Source of the DNA: Gymnopus androsaceus JB14
Taxonomy: Eukaryota; Basidiomycota; Agaricomycetes; Agaricales; Omphalotaceae
Direction of reading: 5' to 3'
DNA: 64,000 nucleotides
NCBI GenBank assembly: GCA_009733575.1
Contig: ML769456.1
Span: forward strand, 1-64,000
Numbering within the stretch: the first letter of the stretch is position 1; each line of letters opens with the position of its first letter. Below the pieces are notes generated by a model, which did not search any database, was not told the origin of the DNA, and saw only the letters and a list, made by a program, of their open reading frames with translations. This document shows, in pieces, positions 23,611 through 35,825 of this stretch. The position numbers and the translations under genes are program-made.

Positions 23611-25857
23611 TCACTCCTCCATCTTAACCACCTCCGCCTTCAACCTCTCCTTCAAAGTCATCCCAGAGCTTGAAGCAGACACGTTGATGGTACTATAAAC
23701 ACCTTTAACCAAGGTCGATGGATTGATAGTCATTGTTGTGTGTACAGTCTAAGGATAATCAGGAACTGGGAATGAAACGCGAGTAGTAATAGAAGACTTA
23801 CTTTGCAAAACTGTCGGTACCTGCTGGGGAGAATCAGGACGCTTGGGGCAACGTCCTCCACATCGGCATCGAGTTTGAGTCCATCGGAATGGGTCATATC
23901 CAAATTGACCTCCGTCATCAAGTCGAGGGGAACTGGGAAGATTGGGTAGAAGCTGGTCCATAAATCAGCTTCAGAGAAAGAGCTTAACAGTCATAGGCTG
24001 ACTTACCTCCGCTGCTGCAGAAGGTGTCTGCAGGCATTGCCAAACGGATCTGATCCACTGTCCTCCGGGAATACGGGGAGAATGGAATCAACCTCTTGAC
24101 CGCGTTTGATAACTTCTTCCTTGCGGAGGTGGAACAGAACATCGATGCTAGTGGCGCCAAAAGTGATGCCGTTGACTGAGAATGTACAGGGATTGGGAAC
24201 GAGTCGAATACGCTGGAAATAACACATGGTCAACCAGTAATGAGCAGCAAGAAAAGCGAAATAACGCACAGGGTCAGACTTTATCACTGATTTTCGGAAT
24301 TCGGCTTGAGGGTATACAGCGTGGCTGCTAATAAGATCCCTCACACTAGGGATCAATACAGCGATAGAACCTGGCGACCAGCTCAAAAAGTCGCGCAAAG
24401 GCTCCAAGAAAACGCGTTGGAACAAATCCAACGGCGTCTCATCCACTTCACCCGCTGTGATCAGAGGGTGTAAGGTGTCTACGAAAGGTCCAATCTGAGG
24501 TAACGTTGGAACAAGAAGTCGACATTAACGAGTAGCGGGATGACATACTAGGACAAGTACGTCCGGTTTTGCACGCCGGGCTGCCTGCGTAAATAGGTTC
24601 CAGGGTTTGTATTCCAGGTCCGTATCTGGAGTGAATGGGCCGGAAGCGATATACATGGAGAAGGAATCGTCGTCAGGGCTTGGTTTCATCGAAGGAGAGG
24701 TTGTTAATAAGGGGAGCTGTTTGATCATATTCAATATCGGAATGAGAAGGATAATAGCTGATTACATACCGCCAGAATCTCAGTCGCCGAGAACCAGCCA
24801 GCTCCACCATTCTGCCCCTTGAGTGCGACTATTGCACCAGGAAAGAGTCCTAATCCTCCGGCTCCCTGCGCGCCTCCCTTGATCTTCAGAGCTGGGTCGA
24901 ATCGAACGCTGATACGTGCACCAGAATTATCAGAGAGTTTCCGTGAGGTTTCCAGAGTCAACGTGGCTTCGGTGAGTTTCGGTGACTCCAACTCATGCGT
25001 TATTCGTCCTACGACAAAGACCTCTTCCTTGAAAGATAAATGAGGACAATTGAGATAGCATGAAAGAGAAGGAATTACGTCGGCGGAATTGACCGGATCA
25101 TTGAGCTCTGGAATACCATAATGCTTGCTGAACCAGCTCGGCCATCTCTTCTATTCGCAGGTCTAGAACTGCATTCAAAGAATGTTAGAGCGGGGTTGCG
25201 ATATCCAGGAGGATTTACCTACTTTGGCCTCTTTCACGAGTCTTCTCAAACATATATCGGTCTGGAGACAAAAATCAACCAAGCACGCGAAGCAGGTTCA
25301 AGCAACGTACATGCCCGCTTTTTCTGAGAAGCTACGTCGTTCTGAGGGCCCTTGAAAGTCACTTTACTTGGTCCTGCAGCGCTCGGTCCTTGATCAGCAG
25401 GAATCGTAACCATGTCGAGCTCCATCTTGACTTGCACGTCTGGTACGGGTACGCGTTGCGCCATGTTTCGACTGAACGCGAAGGGCATCTTGTTGCGATT
25501 TATGCTTGCTACACCGGAAGCAAGCGATCGTACTTGTGTCTTTCTTTGGGCTGAGCCACTTCCTTTCTCTAGGTCCCTTTTAATTTGAGCTCTAACGCCA
25601 GCTAGAGAATCTAACGTGAATCTGCGAGCCTCCCGCGCTCGAGACGCTGGGCCGAGTGAGATAGTTGCGGCTCCCATTTCCACTGGAGATCCTCTGGCGT
25701 GATTCCATACATTTCGCAAATTTTTTGGCCTGTTGTAGAGTTGGTTTGAAGCAATTAATAAATAATAATCGAGAAACGCACATTCTGCTAAGAGTTTCTC
25801 ATCTGATGCAACCTCGGTACCAAACCTCTGTGCTATTTCTTCTCGTATATTGGCCAT
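23611..25857 (-). CDS. POL12: DNA polymerase alpha subunit B
   Basis: Start chosen at MANIREEIAQRFG (25857), matching the family's short N-terminus. The N-terminal domain reads AECQKICEMYGITPEDLQWKW after a first intron. It is followed by RYMFEKTRER, the EEVFVVGRITHELESPK OB-fold region, then the inactive phosphoesterase domain: FSMYIASGPFTPDTDLEYKP, VLVLIGPFVDTLHPLI, IAVLIPSVRDL, RLVPNPCTFSVNGITFGATS. It ends in PSTLVKGVYSTINV. This is the regulatory B subunit that tethers primase-polymerase alpha at replication origins. About nine exons fit. Two one-base frame breaks are needed: near 25672 (between WKWE and AATISLGP) and near 25124 (between LVQQ and HYGIPEL). In an essential gene these look like assembly indels. 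Confidence 0.85.
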
Positions 25858-26186
25858 GGATTCACAAGAAAGAAGGCTACGCGGGGAAGCTGGAAGAGCA
25901 GAATCAACGCGAGCAGTCACGATGTCACGACGTTGCGCCACTATGTCATAGATCAAACTAAATGAAACTCAGCTGCCCCTCTCCTATTATAAAGATGTCT
26001 CCTCTTAGCACTACCATCACACCATTTCACGGAAAGCGAGAGTATCGCGCCACCGTCTCCTAATACGAAGCAGAGGACTCAAGCGAACGAGAGTGGATAC
26101 TCCTGCAAAGACACTACCTCGTTCAGCGCTATGAGTGGAATACTTGCAGAAAGCGGCTACGTACAGAAGGTTTCAATCTTCTCATA
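25858..26186. other. Divergent promoter region, no gene
   Basis: It separates POLA2 (leftward) from the nuclease-like gene (rightward). Part of the latter's missing 5' exon may lie here, but I could not define one. Confidence 0.4.
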
Positions 26187-27598
26187 ATGAAGCGGCTAGC
26201 TGTGCGAGGATTTCGAACGCTTGAATATTCCACCTGCGCTCCACTCGCGTTTCATGCCCAGCTCGCATACTGGGGACACAAAAATGCCTCTAGCTATGGG
26301 TACCCGAATGGTATGCGGGCCAACGAGGCCGCCCTCGTCCATCTTCTCGAACCGGTGAGTTTCGCTGGCGACCCATCTAACAAATCCTGACAATTTTTAT
26401 GGAAAAAGTACGTCGTAGAACTGCTCAGTCTCTTTGGTGCCTTTGCTATCAACCTCCCGGAATGCGATAATTTCACGTCCCGGGGATGTGTGGAGTTTAA
26501 GGTGAGTGTGGACGCCATCTCATCCACCGTCATTACTGATCACCATCAAGATAAAAATGGGGATGGGAAACAACAATTCAGCGCATATCATAGTTGTAGA
26601 AGCCAAGCAAAAGCTTGGTGAAGATGAATTCGCCCATCTTCTCGCTGAAATGCGAAGTAAGCATATACGTTCCCGATGATACTTTCCTCACTCATGATAC
26701 AAAACCCAGCTCTAATGCTAGACACTCTTGGGCGCCCGTCCACTTTTGGAATCTTAGTCGCGAACAACCGTGGCTACTACTTTTACTTGTCCAAGGCAGA
26801 TTTGGACACCCACGACCGAAAGTGGGCTGAATATGCTAATAAACCTGAAAAGCATGCTCAGCTGAAATCACCATTCAAATTCGCTGGCGTCGCCACCCAC
26901 GAAGGCAGCAACCAACCGGTGAATTTTCATGAATCCATGATCACGCGTGAGTCTCTGGTTCATTTTTTTAAATGCTCCTCTGACCCATCCCTCAGTTTGC
27001 GACAAAATATTCACCTTCTTGCTCTATGCATACATTGATGCATTGGCTAATGACCTCGCAATCACAGACGACTCAGAGGCTTTGGCTGAGACTCAGCGGG
27101 CCCAAGTCAAGGAGGCACAAGCTCTCGCTCGTAAGGCCGCCTTCGCCTTCACCATGAACATTACTCCTGTCTCAGAGATCCTCTCGGAGGAGGAACAGCG
27201 AGGAAGAGGTATCTGGGTTGAACAGCGCCGAATACATGGGGAAGAAGGCCTCCGCTTATTGAAGGAAAGGTAAACCACTCCTCTCATTGAAATCGACATG
27301 CAGCTGACTGTGTGGAAAAAGCCTCCTCACCTTACCCCGGGGGGGCGAGAAAAAGCCTGCCTTTGAATGGTATTTCACAGAAGAAATGTTTTTGAAAGCG
27401 TACGAGAAGCATGTGCAAAGCTTCTACCGCTTCAACACATTACCGAAGCTTGAGCCCCAGTCAGAGAAGGATGAGGTGGCGACATTCAAAGCATATTTTG
27501 ATGTAGATTCCAGGACCGCTTTCGCTGAGCACGAGAAGTATACTCTAGGAGCTACTCCAACACCACGCCTTGACAGCGTTCAGACTGCGCCAATTTGA
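26187..27598 (+). CDS. Unknown protein with possible PD-(D/E)XK nuclease-like core; intact copy
   Basis: Six exons (26187-26354, 26409-26501, 26551-26656, 26710-26946, 26996-27269, 27322-27598) total 1155 nt, an exact open frame of 384 residues, which strongly supports the splicing. The middle reads ELLSLFGAFAINLPE, then AHIIVVEAKQKLGEDEFAHL, then LGRPSTFGILVANNRGYYFY. A beta-strand ending in E-x-K followed by a helix with E/Q residues is the layout of restriction-endonuclease-like folds, but no upstream catalytic Asp is certain. A helical region (IFTFLLYAYIDALANDLAIT, EILSEEEQRGRGIW) and a C-terminal block (KKPAFEWYFTEEMFLKAY) follow. I do not recognise a named family. The N-terminus may be short: the inverted broken copy at 6780-8027 has extra upstream coding. 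Alternatives are a domesticated transposon product or a Crinkler-type effector body. Confidence 0.55.
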
Positions 27599-27821
27599 AG
27601 AAGCTCCATTTGATACTGAGATCTCTGTTGGCACTTACCACTTTGAAGGATGGATGGAAGATTTCTACTTGGTCTCGTATTTTCAAGGGACGCTTGTACT
27701 CTCTATGATTTTTTTCTTGTCAGGGCTCACTGGGACTTGGACGGATTCTATATATCACACTACTACATCGCCAATCTTTTACTCTACTATTGACCGCACA
27801 CTCCACTTTAGATTTGGTGTA

Positions 27822-30800
27822 TTACTTCTTGACCATGGTCAACAAAGCTTCTTTATCATTGGCATGCTCGACCATAGCGCGGAACTGGCCATCCTTCTTC
27901 TGTAGGAGTTCCTTTGGCGAGTCGAATTCGATAATTCGACCTGCTTCCAGTACCATCTAACGGAAGATAGGTGAGCGACAAGACACACTAAAGTGGGAGC
28001 CCAAACACTTACGATTCGATCCGCGTCCATGACAGTCTGCAAGCGATGTGCTATCGTGAGGATTGTTGCTGAGCCGCCTCGTTCCTTGTACTCATTCCGA
28101 AGAGAGTCTTGGATGATAGTATCCGTTTTGTAATCTTACCAAAGAAAATGAGTCGTTAGATTCTGTCCGCGAACATAAAAGAAATCACAAACCAATCGCA
28201 GACGTAGCTACGAGGAACAGTTAGTTTGAGAACAATTTGAGAAAGCACGATACACACCTTCATCTAGAATGAGCAATTTGCTTCTTCTTACAATAGCTCG
28301 AGCAAGGGCAATGATTTGTCGCTGTCCAACCGAAAGATTCGTTCCACCACTGGCGATGACAGTATCAAGATTGATTCGATCTTCAACATCCAGCTCTTCT
28401 TGAAGCGCAAAAAGCCCTGCGGCACGTAGAGCATCGTTTAGCGCTGCATCATCGTGATCTTCGTCAAATGGATCAAGATTCTGTCTCAAGGTGCCGCTGA
28501 TAAGTTCTGGCTGTACAGAGATGGTCAATACTCGGTAAATGAGTCACGTCGGATACGAACTGTCTGGGGGATGATGGTGATTTTGGAACGCAACGCATCT
28601 AGGTTAAGTGTAGACGTCAGTATCCCGTCATAAAAGACATCCCCTCCAGTGATGATACACCTCAGCAGCGCCAGAGTCAGGGTGCTCTTTCCGGAACCAG
28701 TGCGACCCACTTGAAACTGTCTGTGAGTATAAAAAAACCTCATCAAAAACCGACATCTCGTACCAACACCAATGCGCTCTCCAGACTTGATATGGAATGA
28801 TAAACTGTGGAGGACTTCAGGTCCATCAGGGGAGTACTTTGCAGTGAAATTTTCCACGCGCAGCTCGCCACTGGATGGCCAATGGGCAGGAGGAATACGA
28901 CCATCACCCTGTGCCTCTTGATCGATTCTAAGGTAACTCTCAAGACGTTCGAGACTAGAAAGCAGTGAATGAGATACAAACGTCGAGATTTCGTCTATTT
29001 ATACTTACCTGTTGCCTGAAAGTCCGAAATCATGATCAGTAGTGAACGAAAAATCTCTGATCTTCAAACTCACTTTCTGCCTCCAAGTCATTGGCCGCTA
29101 TCAGCCACCACACAATGCCGCTGCTAAATCCGACTAGGGGATGCATATTAGATTTAAAGATACACAAAAAAACGAGGGAAAACATAGCTTACTTGCTAGA
29201 TTCAACAAGAAACCGATGTCGGAAGGACTGGAATCTGTAAAATAGATAAGATACCAAGCCAAACTGGCAGTAAACAAGCCAGCAAGGGTTTCCGTCCGCA
29301 TTGCCATCCAACGTTGGAGGTTGTAGAATACCCTCGCAGATCGAGAATAATGATCGATACGCGTCATCAGCAGGTCGGCGAATTTATCCTGAGCAGAGTA
29401 AGCTCGAACCGAGACTAGATTCTGAGGTGAGCCCAACGTTACTGGCATTCATTATATTCCCAAAAAACTCACCCAGTCCAGTCGACGCGGCTCCGATCCT
29501 AGTTGAACGCGACTTCAGTGTACAAGCCTTGTGGTAGTAGAAGAAAACCCACAATCCTACCACCGGGGCTTTTGCATTCGACATCTCTCGCTTCACGGAC
29601 GATTGGGCCTTCAGGTACGTAGTACCGACCCATGCTCCGAGAGCAGTGAGAATGACGCTGGGAAGGAGAAACATTGGGGTAAACAAAACAACAGTTCCTA
29701 TCTCGAGAAGCAGGTGGATGGAGAAATCGCTAACTCTGCTTCCAAGCATAGGAACAGCCAAGTCAACTGGTGAAAAAAAAACAAAGTCAGCTTGTGCTTT
29801 TGAGTTTGAAGCCACATTTTGCTAACCAGAACCGATATCTTTTGTACATCTCGTGATTATGCGAGATACAGGGGTTTCGTCAAGCCATCTGAGGCAAACG
29901 AGTCAGCGCAAGTTGGAACAAGAACGTCTCCTATCTACCTAAACGTCGCCCCGAGCACTGACTGCACAAGTGAATTGTGTATCACTTCCGATGCCTTCAC
30001 AGATGCTACAATGAATGTGATATGGGCGGCAGAGATAACGAGCAAGTATAGCGAGAAAATAAGCCCTGAGATAAAGTTCAAGCATATAGGCGATCCGGAG
30101 AAGGTAAGAATCTCACCGTAGATACTCAGATAGCTATAAATATAAACAGTCAGCGAAAACCTGCGAGTGGGACCAAAGAACATACTAGAGAGCAGGAACT
30201 TCAGCAGGAGCATGATCGTTATACTGCGACGCCCAAAATCCTAGATACCAGGTCGTACAAATGGAAGCTAGATGGCCAGCCATAAGGAATCCGAAAAACA
30301 TAGAGTAAAACCAAAAGGAACGGTCTCCTCCTAGGCTGGAAGCATACAGCTTGACTTGATTGTCGATCCTGGTGAGCACCAAATGTATGTTTTCAATGAA
30401 AGATGCTTACTAGCTGCCCAGCCTACGCCGGTACCTCGATGTACTTCTTCCGATACAATGAGCTTGCCATTTGCCGAGTCATCCTGCTTCTCTCCGGTCT
30501 CAAAGTCGACCTGTTCGCTAGCCCGTTTCAAGAGTTCCTTGCTGGGGTCAAGTTCAAGATACGCATCGACGTTGTCGCTGAGAGTAGCTGTACCATCTTT
30601 CATGGTGATAAAACATTGTGCCAACGGTGTTAACAAGGACAAGTTGTGCGACTACAGTGAAAGTCAGCGCAGTCCGTGAATTGGACATAACTATGCTCAC
30701 CACCATGATCACAGTCCTTCCCTGCAGTAAATCGCCAGAAAGACAGTGCTCAACTATCCACTTGGATGTATGAACACTGTAGTATGCGTTAGCCACTCCT

Positions 30801-33794
30801 GACGTTTCAGAACAATGATTAACATACTCTAAAGCGGCCAGTATATCATCAAGGAGCAGGATATCGGCTTGCGAATAGACAGCTCTCGCTAAAGTAACCC
30901 TCGCTTTCTGGCCCCCGCTCAAGGTGAGGCCTTTTTCTCCGATTTCTGTGTTGTCCCCAGCAGCGAAAAGGGTTAGATCTCGCTCGAGGGCACATTGTTT
31001 GATGACCTTTTTATAGCGCTCTTCGTTGTACGGAGAACCAAAGATGATGTTGTCCTACAACCACACAGTTAGGGGATTTCGTCAGTCTATATAGCGCGCA
31101 GACTCGCCTTGATGGTTTCGTTGAGGACCCACGATTCCTGAGCGGCGTAAGCAATTCCACCGTCGCGGGGCAGGTTAAACCAAGCATCACTGTTTAACGG
31201 AGTGTAATGCATCTCGCCTGCGAAGATGTAAGAACATATACAATCCATCAACTTGTGTGAACGAGCCCACCAAGCAACGCCAATAAGATAGAGGTTTTTC
31301 CAGATCCAGTTGGCCCAATTATAAGATTCAGTGCGTTTGGCTTGAAATGTAAGCTCCCTGGAACGGTGAAAACGAATCTCCGTCCTGAAGGAGTTGTAGT
31401 TCCGCTCGTATGATTTGACCAGGTGAATGATGCATTGTGGAAACCAATTTTGTCCGAAAATTGCTCGTTGGCGACTGAGGCATTATGGCCACTGTCAAAG
31501 GCATCTAGCAGCTCGGTCTGAGAGAATCCACGAGTCAGCAAAAGCAGTCTGGTTCAAATTAACCGAACTGACCTTTTGCAAAAACTTGTTGATTCTGTCC
31601 AAAGACACTTTAGCAGTGATACGCATTGAGTGCCTCGAAGGAAGGCGATCTGTATCTGGTTCCTAAAGGAATTGAAGATGACAAGCGAAGGGAATGCTAT
31701 CGAAGCGCTGAATTCCCCTTTTGCAATCAAAGTCTACAGATCGGTGAGTCCCTGAGTGCCGTGGTTATAGAACATTACATACACTAGAGAGAATCATCAG
31801 CACTGCGAACTGGATTGGGACATCATACGTACTAGCATGCGAACGTTATCAACATCGTCGCAAATGGCAGAACAAAGCTTTATGAAGCGTATCAGTAGGG
31901 ACATCGACTATTAAAACTGGCCCGTGTATCGAACCTTATAATGACTAGCACAAGCTCTAGCAAGCGGGCTTTGCGGCTGGCTTTCAACTCGATGATACGC
32001 TTGCCAGCAATCTTTTCAGACATCTTTTCCTCCCAACCAAATAGCTTAACCATACGAAGGACATTCACCACTGAGGAATGAACGAAGGATCCTCAGTGGA
32101 GTCAAGAGAGTAAGTATAACACACTTACCGTCCGTAAACATCTGAACTCGAGAATCTGTCTTTTTCATCTTATCTTCTTGGACACTGTGGAGTGATTCGC
32201 CGACAACGCTAGGTACCAAAGCCAGGACTGAAGTCAACCCAATCCCAACAAATGCGCTCCAACCAAGTAATTGGTAGAGGAATACAATACAAATGACGAT
32301 TTGAACGGGGATGTATGTTATTAGCACAAGGAAATGTTGCCCTTGTTCCACAGTGTTCAGGTCGACCGTGATGAGAGTGTTGATATTTCCTGTAGACGTG
32401 TTGGTGTTCGAAGGAGCTACAATTACACAGTCAAGGATCAGTACCAACTTCAACAAAAAAAAGACAAACCATCATTCGAACCATCCTCTCCAGCATTAGA
32501 TTTGACTCGAGCTCGATTTGCATGCTCGAACATAAGCTCCGTAAGTAACGCTTCTATTCTGACGAATGCCCTCAACTGAACCAAATCAGTGACAGCAGCT
32601 ATGATCTAAGAGGCATACGCACCACAACGCGCATGTACCACTCAATCGAGCTAGATGTCAATACAGGCCCAATAAAGAGAAGTGCTATCCAAAACCAGGG
32701 TGGCAAGCCGCTTTCTGATTTTTTTGTTTCCAAGTTCCTATGACATTATTGTAAGTGGACGAGCAACCCAAAGTTTAAAAAACCTACGAAAGCAGTCGGT
32801 TGGTTGCTACCGCAGGTATGAATGTAGTCGTTGCGTTAAACATAAGAGCAATGGACATGCTTAATATTTCGTAGGGAAAAACGCGCAAGAGGTTGAAGAA
32901 TACATGGCGGTTGCCTCCTTCTGATAAAGGATCGAGCCTCTGGAGAGCAGCTCAAGAAAAGTAACGAAAGATTTGAAGATGGCTTACAGCTATATTTTTC
33001 GCACGTAAAACACGAGCATGATCATCGTCGGAGAGGGGAGGAAGCGCTTCGGTTGATAGGTGAGGTAACTTCGACGCTTTGAAGATGAGCGAATCGAGGT
33101 ATGAGAAGAATATTAAGGACAGCAGGGACGCTGTCTGTTCCGGGTTCGGGCTGGACATGGGGTTCTAGATGATATCAGTCAAGAACGTTTCATACCAGCT
33201 CATAAAGATTACCTTAGGGTCTACTGGAACATATTGTCGTGGAAATAATAGAGGGAACAGCACGGCTCCAAACGCTAAAGCAGCAACTTTGATCCATAGT
33301 TGAATGACGCCCTCGCAAACCTCCTGAAAGCTTTCAGAAGATAGCATGATGGGAAAGACAGTATTGGCTCCATAGACGGCCAAAGAGGACAACAGGACAA
33401 ATTCAAGATGTACTGAGAGTATTTTGCTCCATTTATATGGCATGAAGACCGTAGATATCGCCAACATAGATGAATATGCCTAGAAAACTTGAGTTCATGA
33501 GAATACAAGCATGACAGGGAACAACTTCTTACATAGACTAAACAGTCCAAGAGCGAGTCGAAACTTTTGACCGGCGTCATGATCGCAGTTTCCGGCCAAA
33601 AAGGAAGTTAACGAGCACGAGAATAGTGCGACACAGCAGCAAGAGCGTAGAACGTCGTAAACGAGGGAAATGACGTTCCGTTTCACGTCCGGTTTCAGGA
33701 CATCATGATCTCGACGAGTGATAACGCAGGTGAGGGCATGCAGGAAAAGCAGGAGGATAGACACAGAAGCTACACAGGCCGGTACATAGTACAC
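27822..33794 (-). CDS. ABC transporter, ABCC (MRP) subfamily, full length
   Basis: A many-exon minus-strand gene ending with TAA at 27822-27824. In order it has a TMD0-like hydrophobic N-terminus ([19 protein letters not shown] and following), an [22 protein letters not shown] start of TMD1, and NBD1 with Walker [10 protein letters not shown], signature [14 protein letters not shown] and Walker [13 protein letters not shown] (Asp completed across an intron). TMD2 follows, then NBD2 with [10 protein letters not shown], signature [16 protein letters not shown], Walker B KLLILDE and the H-loop TIAHRL. NBD2 ends with [17 protein letters not shown]. The layout is that of multidrug-resistance proteins that export conjugates or metabolites at the plasma or vacuolar membrane. 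The true start is unresolved: the frame runs to about 33794 without an ATG, so a further 5' exon near 33.84-34.05 kb is likely. I did not phase-check every intron. Confidence 0.85.
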
Positions 33795-34466
33795 GAGCCT
33801 AGCGATTCGTCAATGCCAGAGATCGTTGCGAAGAATCGGCTGACTCACATAGTGCAAGCAAGAGGTGATAAGCGCGAAGCGAGTCAAAAAAGGTTTCAGT
33901 GAATGTGAGGGATAGAGCTGTCGATACTATGAATGGTCACTTTATAAGGCAAATATGCAAGCTGACGCGTTCAAGCACTTACGCGTCGCGATTGGTACCA
34001 CTCCCACAATCCGTCAAATCTGTTATCTCTATACAGTCTCTATATTTCTTTTTTCTTGGATAGAATGCTAGAATCTCTTGCGTTCTTCTGCAAACTTCAA
34101 GTCGAGAGTTCGAATCCCTTCTGACGCGCGGAGCCGTCCGGTTATTAGAAATGAGTCGTAGATGAATGATTCGCATGAGTGATGTCGACGGCAATTTGAA
34201 TCCGACGGTTGGCAGCCACAGCTTGATCTGGCGCCAGAGACTGCAATCATCGCGATCCTTGGTAAGTCACAGTGCAACGTTCAGCGCTCAAGCTGTTCAG
34301 CGCTCATGAGTCGCTCAGCTGTGAACATGAATGCATGTTCATGTTACATGAATAGCGCCCGTCACAATGAGGCGAATGACTCCAATAAGCCGCGCTTGAC
34401 TCAAGTTACTTGTAACTATAATAACAGTGATTCCAACTTCCAAACTCAATCACCCAAACTGAAAAA
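33795..34466. other. Divergent 5' region; missing ABCC first exon probably here
   Basis: The minus strand has donor/acceptor-like sites near 33.85 and 33.98 kb that could join a short first exon to the transporter. The plus strand carries GTTCGAATCCC at about 34110, resembling a tRNA T-arm, but no cloverleaf forms. The upstream region of the nucleotidyltransferase-like gene begins near 34300. Confidence 0.4.
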
Positions 34467-35742
34467 ATGGGAGGCAGCGCGTTTTCTTTGCTTCTTTCCA
34501 GTAGTTCATTCCCCCGTCTCCCATCTGCGGTGTATGAAGCTCTCAAAGCCCGCCTTACACCGGTGATACAATCTTTGTATCTTCATGTGGCCATTCCTGC
34601 TGAAGCACCTGGTAAAATGGATCACGGAGACCTGGACTTTATTGTCTGCTCTCCGAGAGAGTCATCTGCCTACACCCTCGCGCCTCATTCAGTGAATGCA
34701 CCCCACGATCGCGTAAAAGCAGCCTTGGGAGCGTCACATTGCGTCCTTGCGGATGGAAATCGGACGTCCAATTTCGCCATCCTAGGTAGAACGAGGTGCG
34801 TGGAGTGCTGTAGGATGCTCTGAGGAGGAAGACAAGAGTAGGCAAATTGCAGGGGGAGAACGACATCTATTATCAAGTGCGTTTCATTACACAAACACTA
34901 CATGCAAGCTCATCCTTTTGCGTTAGGTAGATATACACGTTACTGAAAACAAAGACGAATGGGACCGTGTAGTGTATTTTCATTCATTCGGTGATCTTGG
35001 AATGATACAAGGACTAGTCGCAAGGAATGTCGGCTTGGTCTTGGGTGTGAATGGGCTCAAAGTATACTATTTCCATCGATATCCTGATCCCTTTTAACCT
35101 GATATCTCTCTCTGACAGTACCAGAACCCCCCTCATCCAACTTTGACCCTCAGTACCGACTATGACAGAATCTCGAAATTCTTTGGCTGGTCTAATGAAA
35201 GACGGCATGCGGGGTTCAATACCCGAAAGGAAATCTTTGACTGGGTCGCTGAGAGCCGATTTTTTGATCCCAAATATTTCAAGTCGAGCGGAGCTGGGAT
35301 CAAGAAAGTGAAGCCTGAGCGGACAATGTACAGGGAGTTTGTTCTCTTTGCCAATGAACAAGCAGCGAGACCCGGGGTAACAACGATGGATATGGAGGAG
35401 GTTTTACGTCGGCGCGAAGATGTGCGGAACGAAGCACTTGTAGAGTTTGGGTGGCGCGATGAAGTCGATGGTCATGTCAGATTATATGAAGCCAGGAAGA
35501 GGCTTAAATGCGTTTTCAACGGCACTACTGTCAAAGATTGGACTGGCTTGGGTAATAATTGGAGAGGTGTTAAAATCGTGATGGATGTGGTCAGAAAAAA
35601 GCATGAAGATGAAGAAGGAATATTGCAGGTTCTGATGTCAGAAGGAGAAGTGGGTGTGAAGCAGTGTGTAATGAATGCCTTTGAGGTTTGCCTTCAAGAC
35701 CCTGCTTTTCCACCGAAATACGGCGGGAACAAAGATATTTAA
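34467..35742 (+). CDS. Nucleotidyltransferase-like protein, fungal family of unknown role
   Basis: Exons 34467-34785, 34839-34876, 34927-35061 and 35119-35742 give an exact 371-residue frame. The N-terminus MGGSAF is followed by FPRLPSAVYEALKARL and KMDHGDLDFIVCSP. The G-D-L-D-F-I-V strand resembles the Gx..DxD metal-binding motif of the polymerase-beta nucleotidyltransferase fold. Then come GNRTSNFAI, YYQVDIHV (possible third acidic residue), FHSFGDLGMIQGLVA and FFGWSNERRHAGFNTRKEIF. This conserved architecture occurs in many basidiomycetes, but I know of no assigned substrate. The reading is by motif only; enzymatic activity is inference. Confidence 0.7.
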
Positions 35743-35825
35743 CAATTTACTTATATATTTACTTGCCTATCTAATTATTTGTACATACCTATATACATTG
35801 TCCAGTACAGAAATCCCATAAATCG

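Noticed and set aside
32311..32864. Plus-strand ORFs within the ABC transporter
   Set aside because: They overlap clear TMD exons on the minus strand and have no family features.
34060..34130. Possible tRNA gene (GTTCGAATCCC T-arm-like sequence)
   Set aside because: The T-stem has a mismatch and no matching acceptor or D-arm is found upstream, so no cloverleaf forms.
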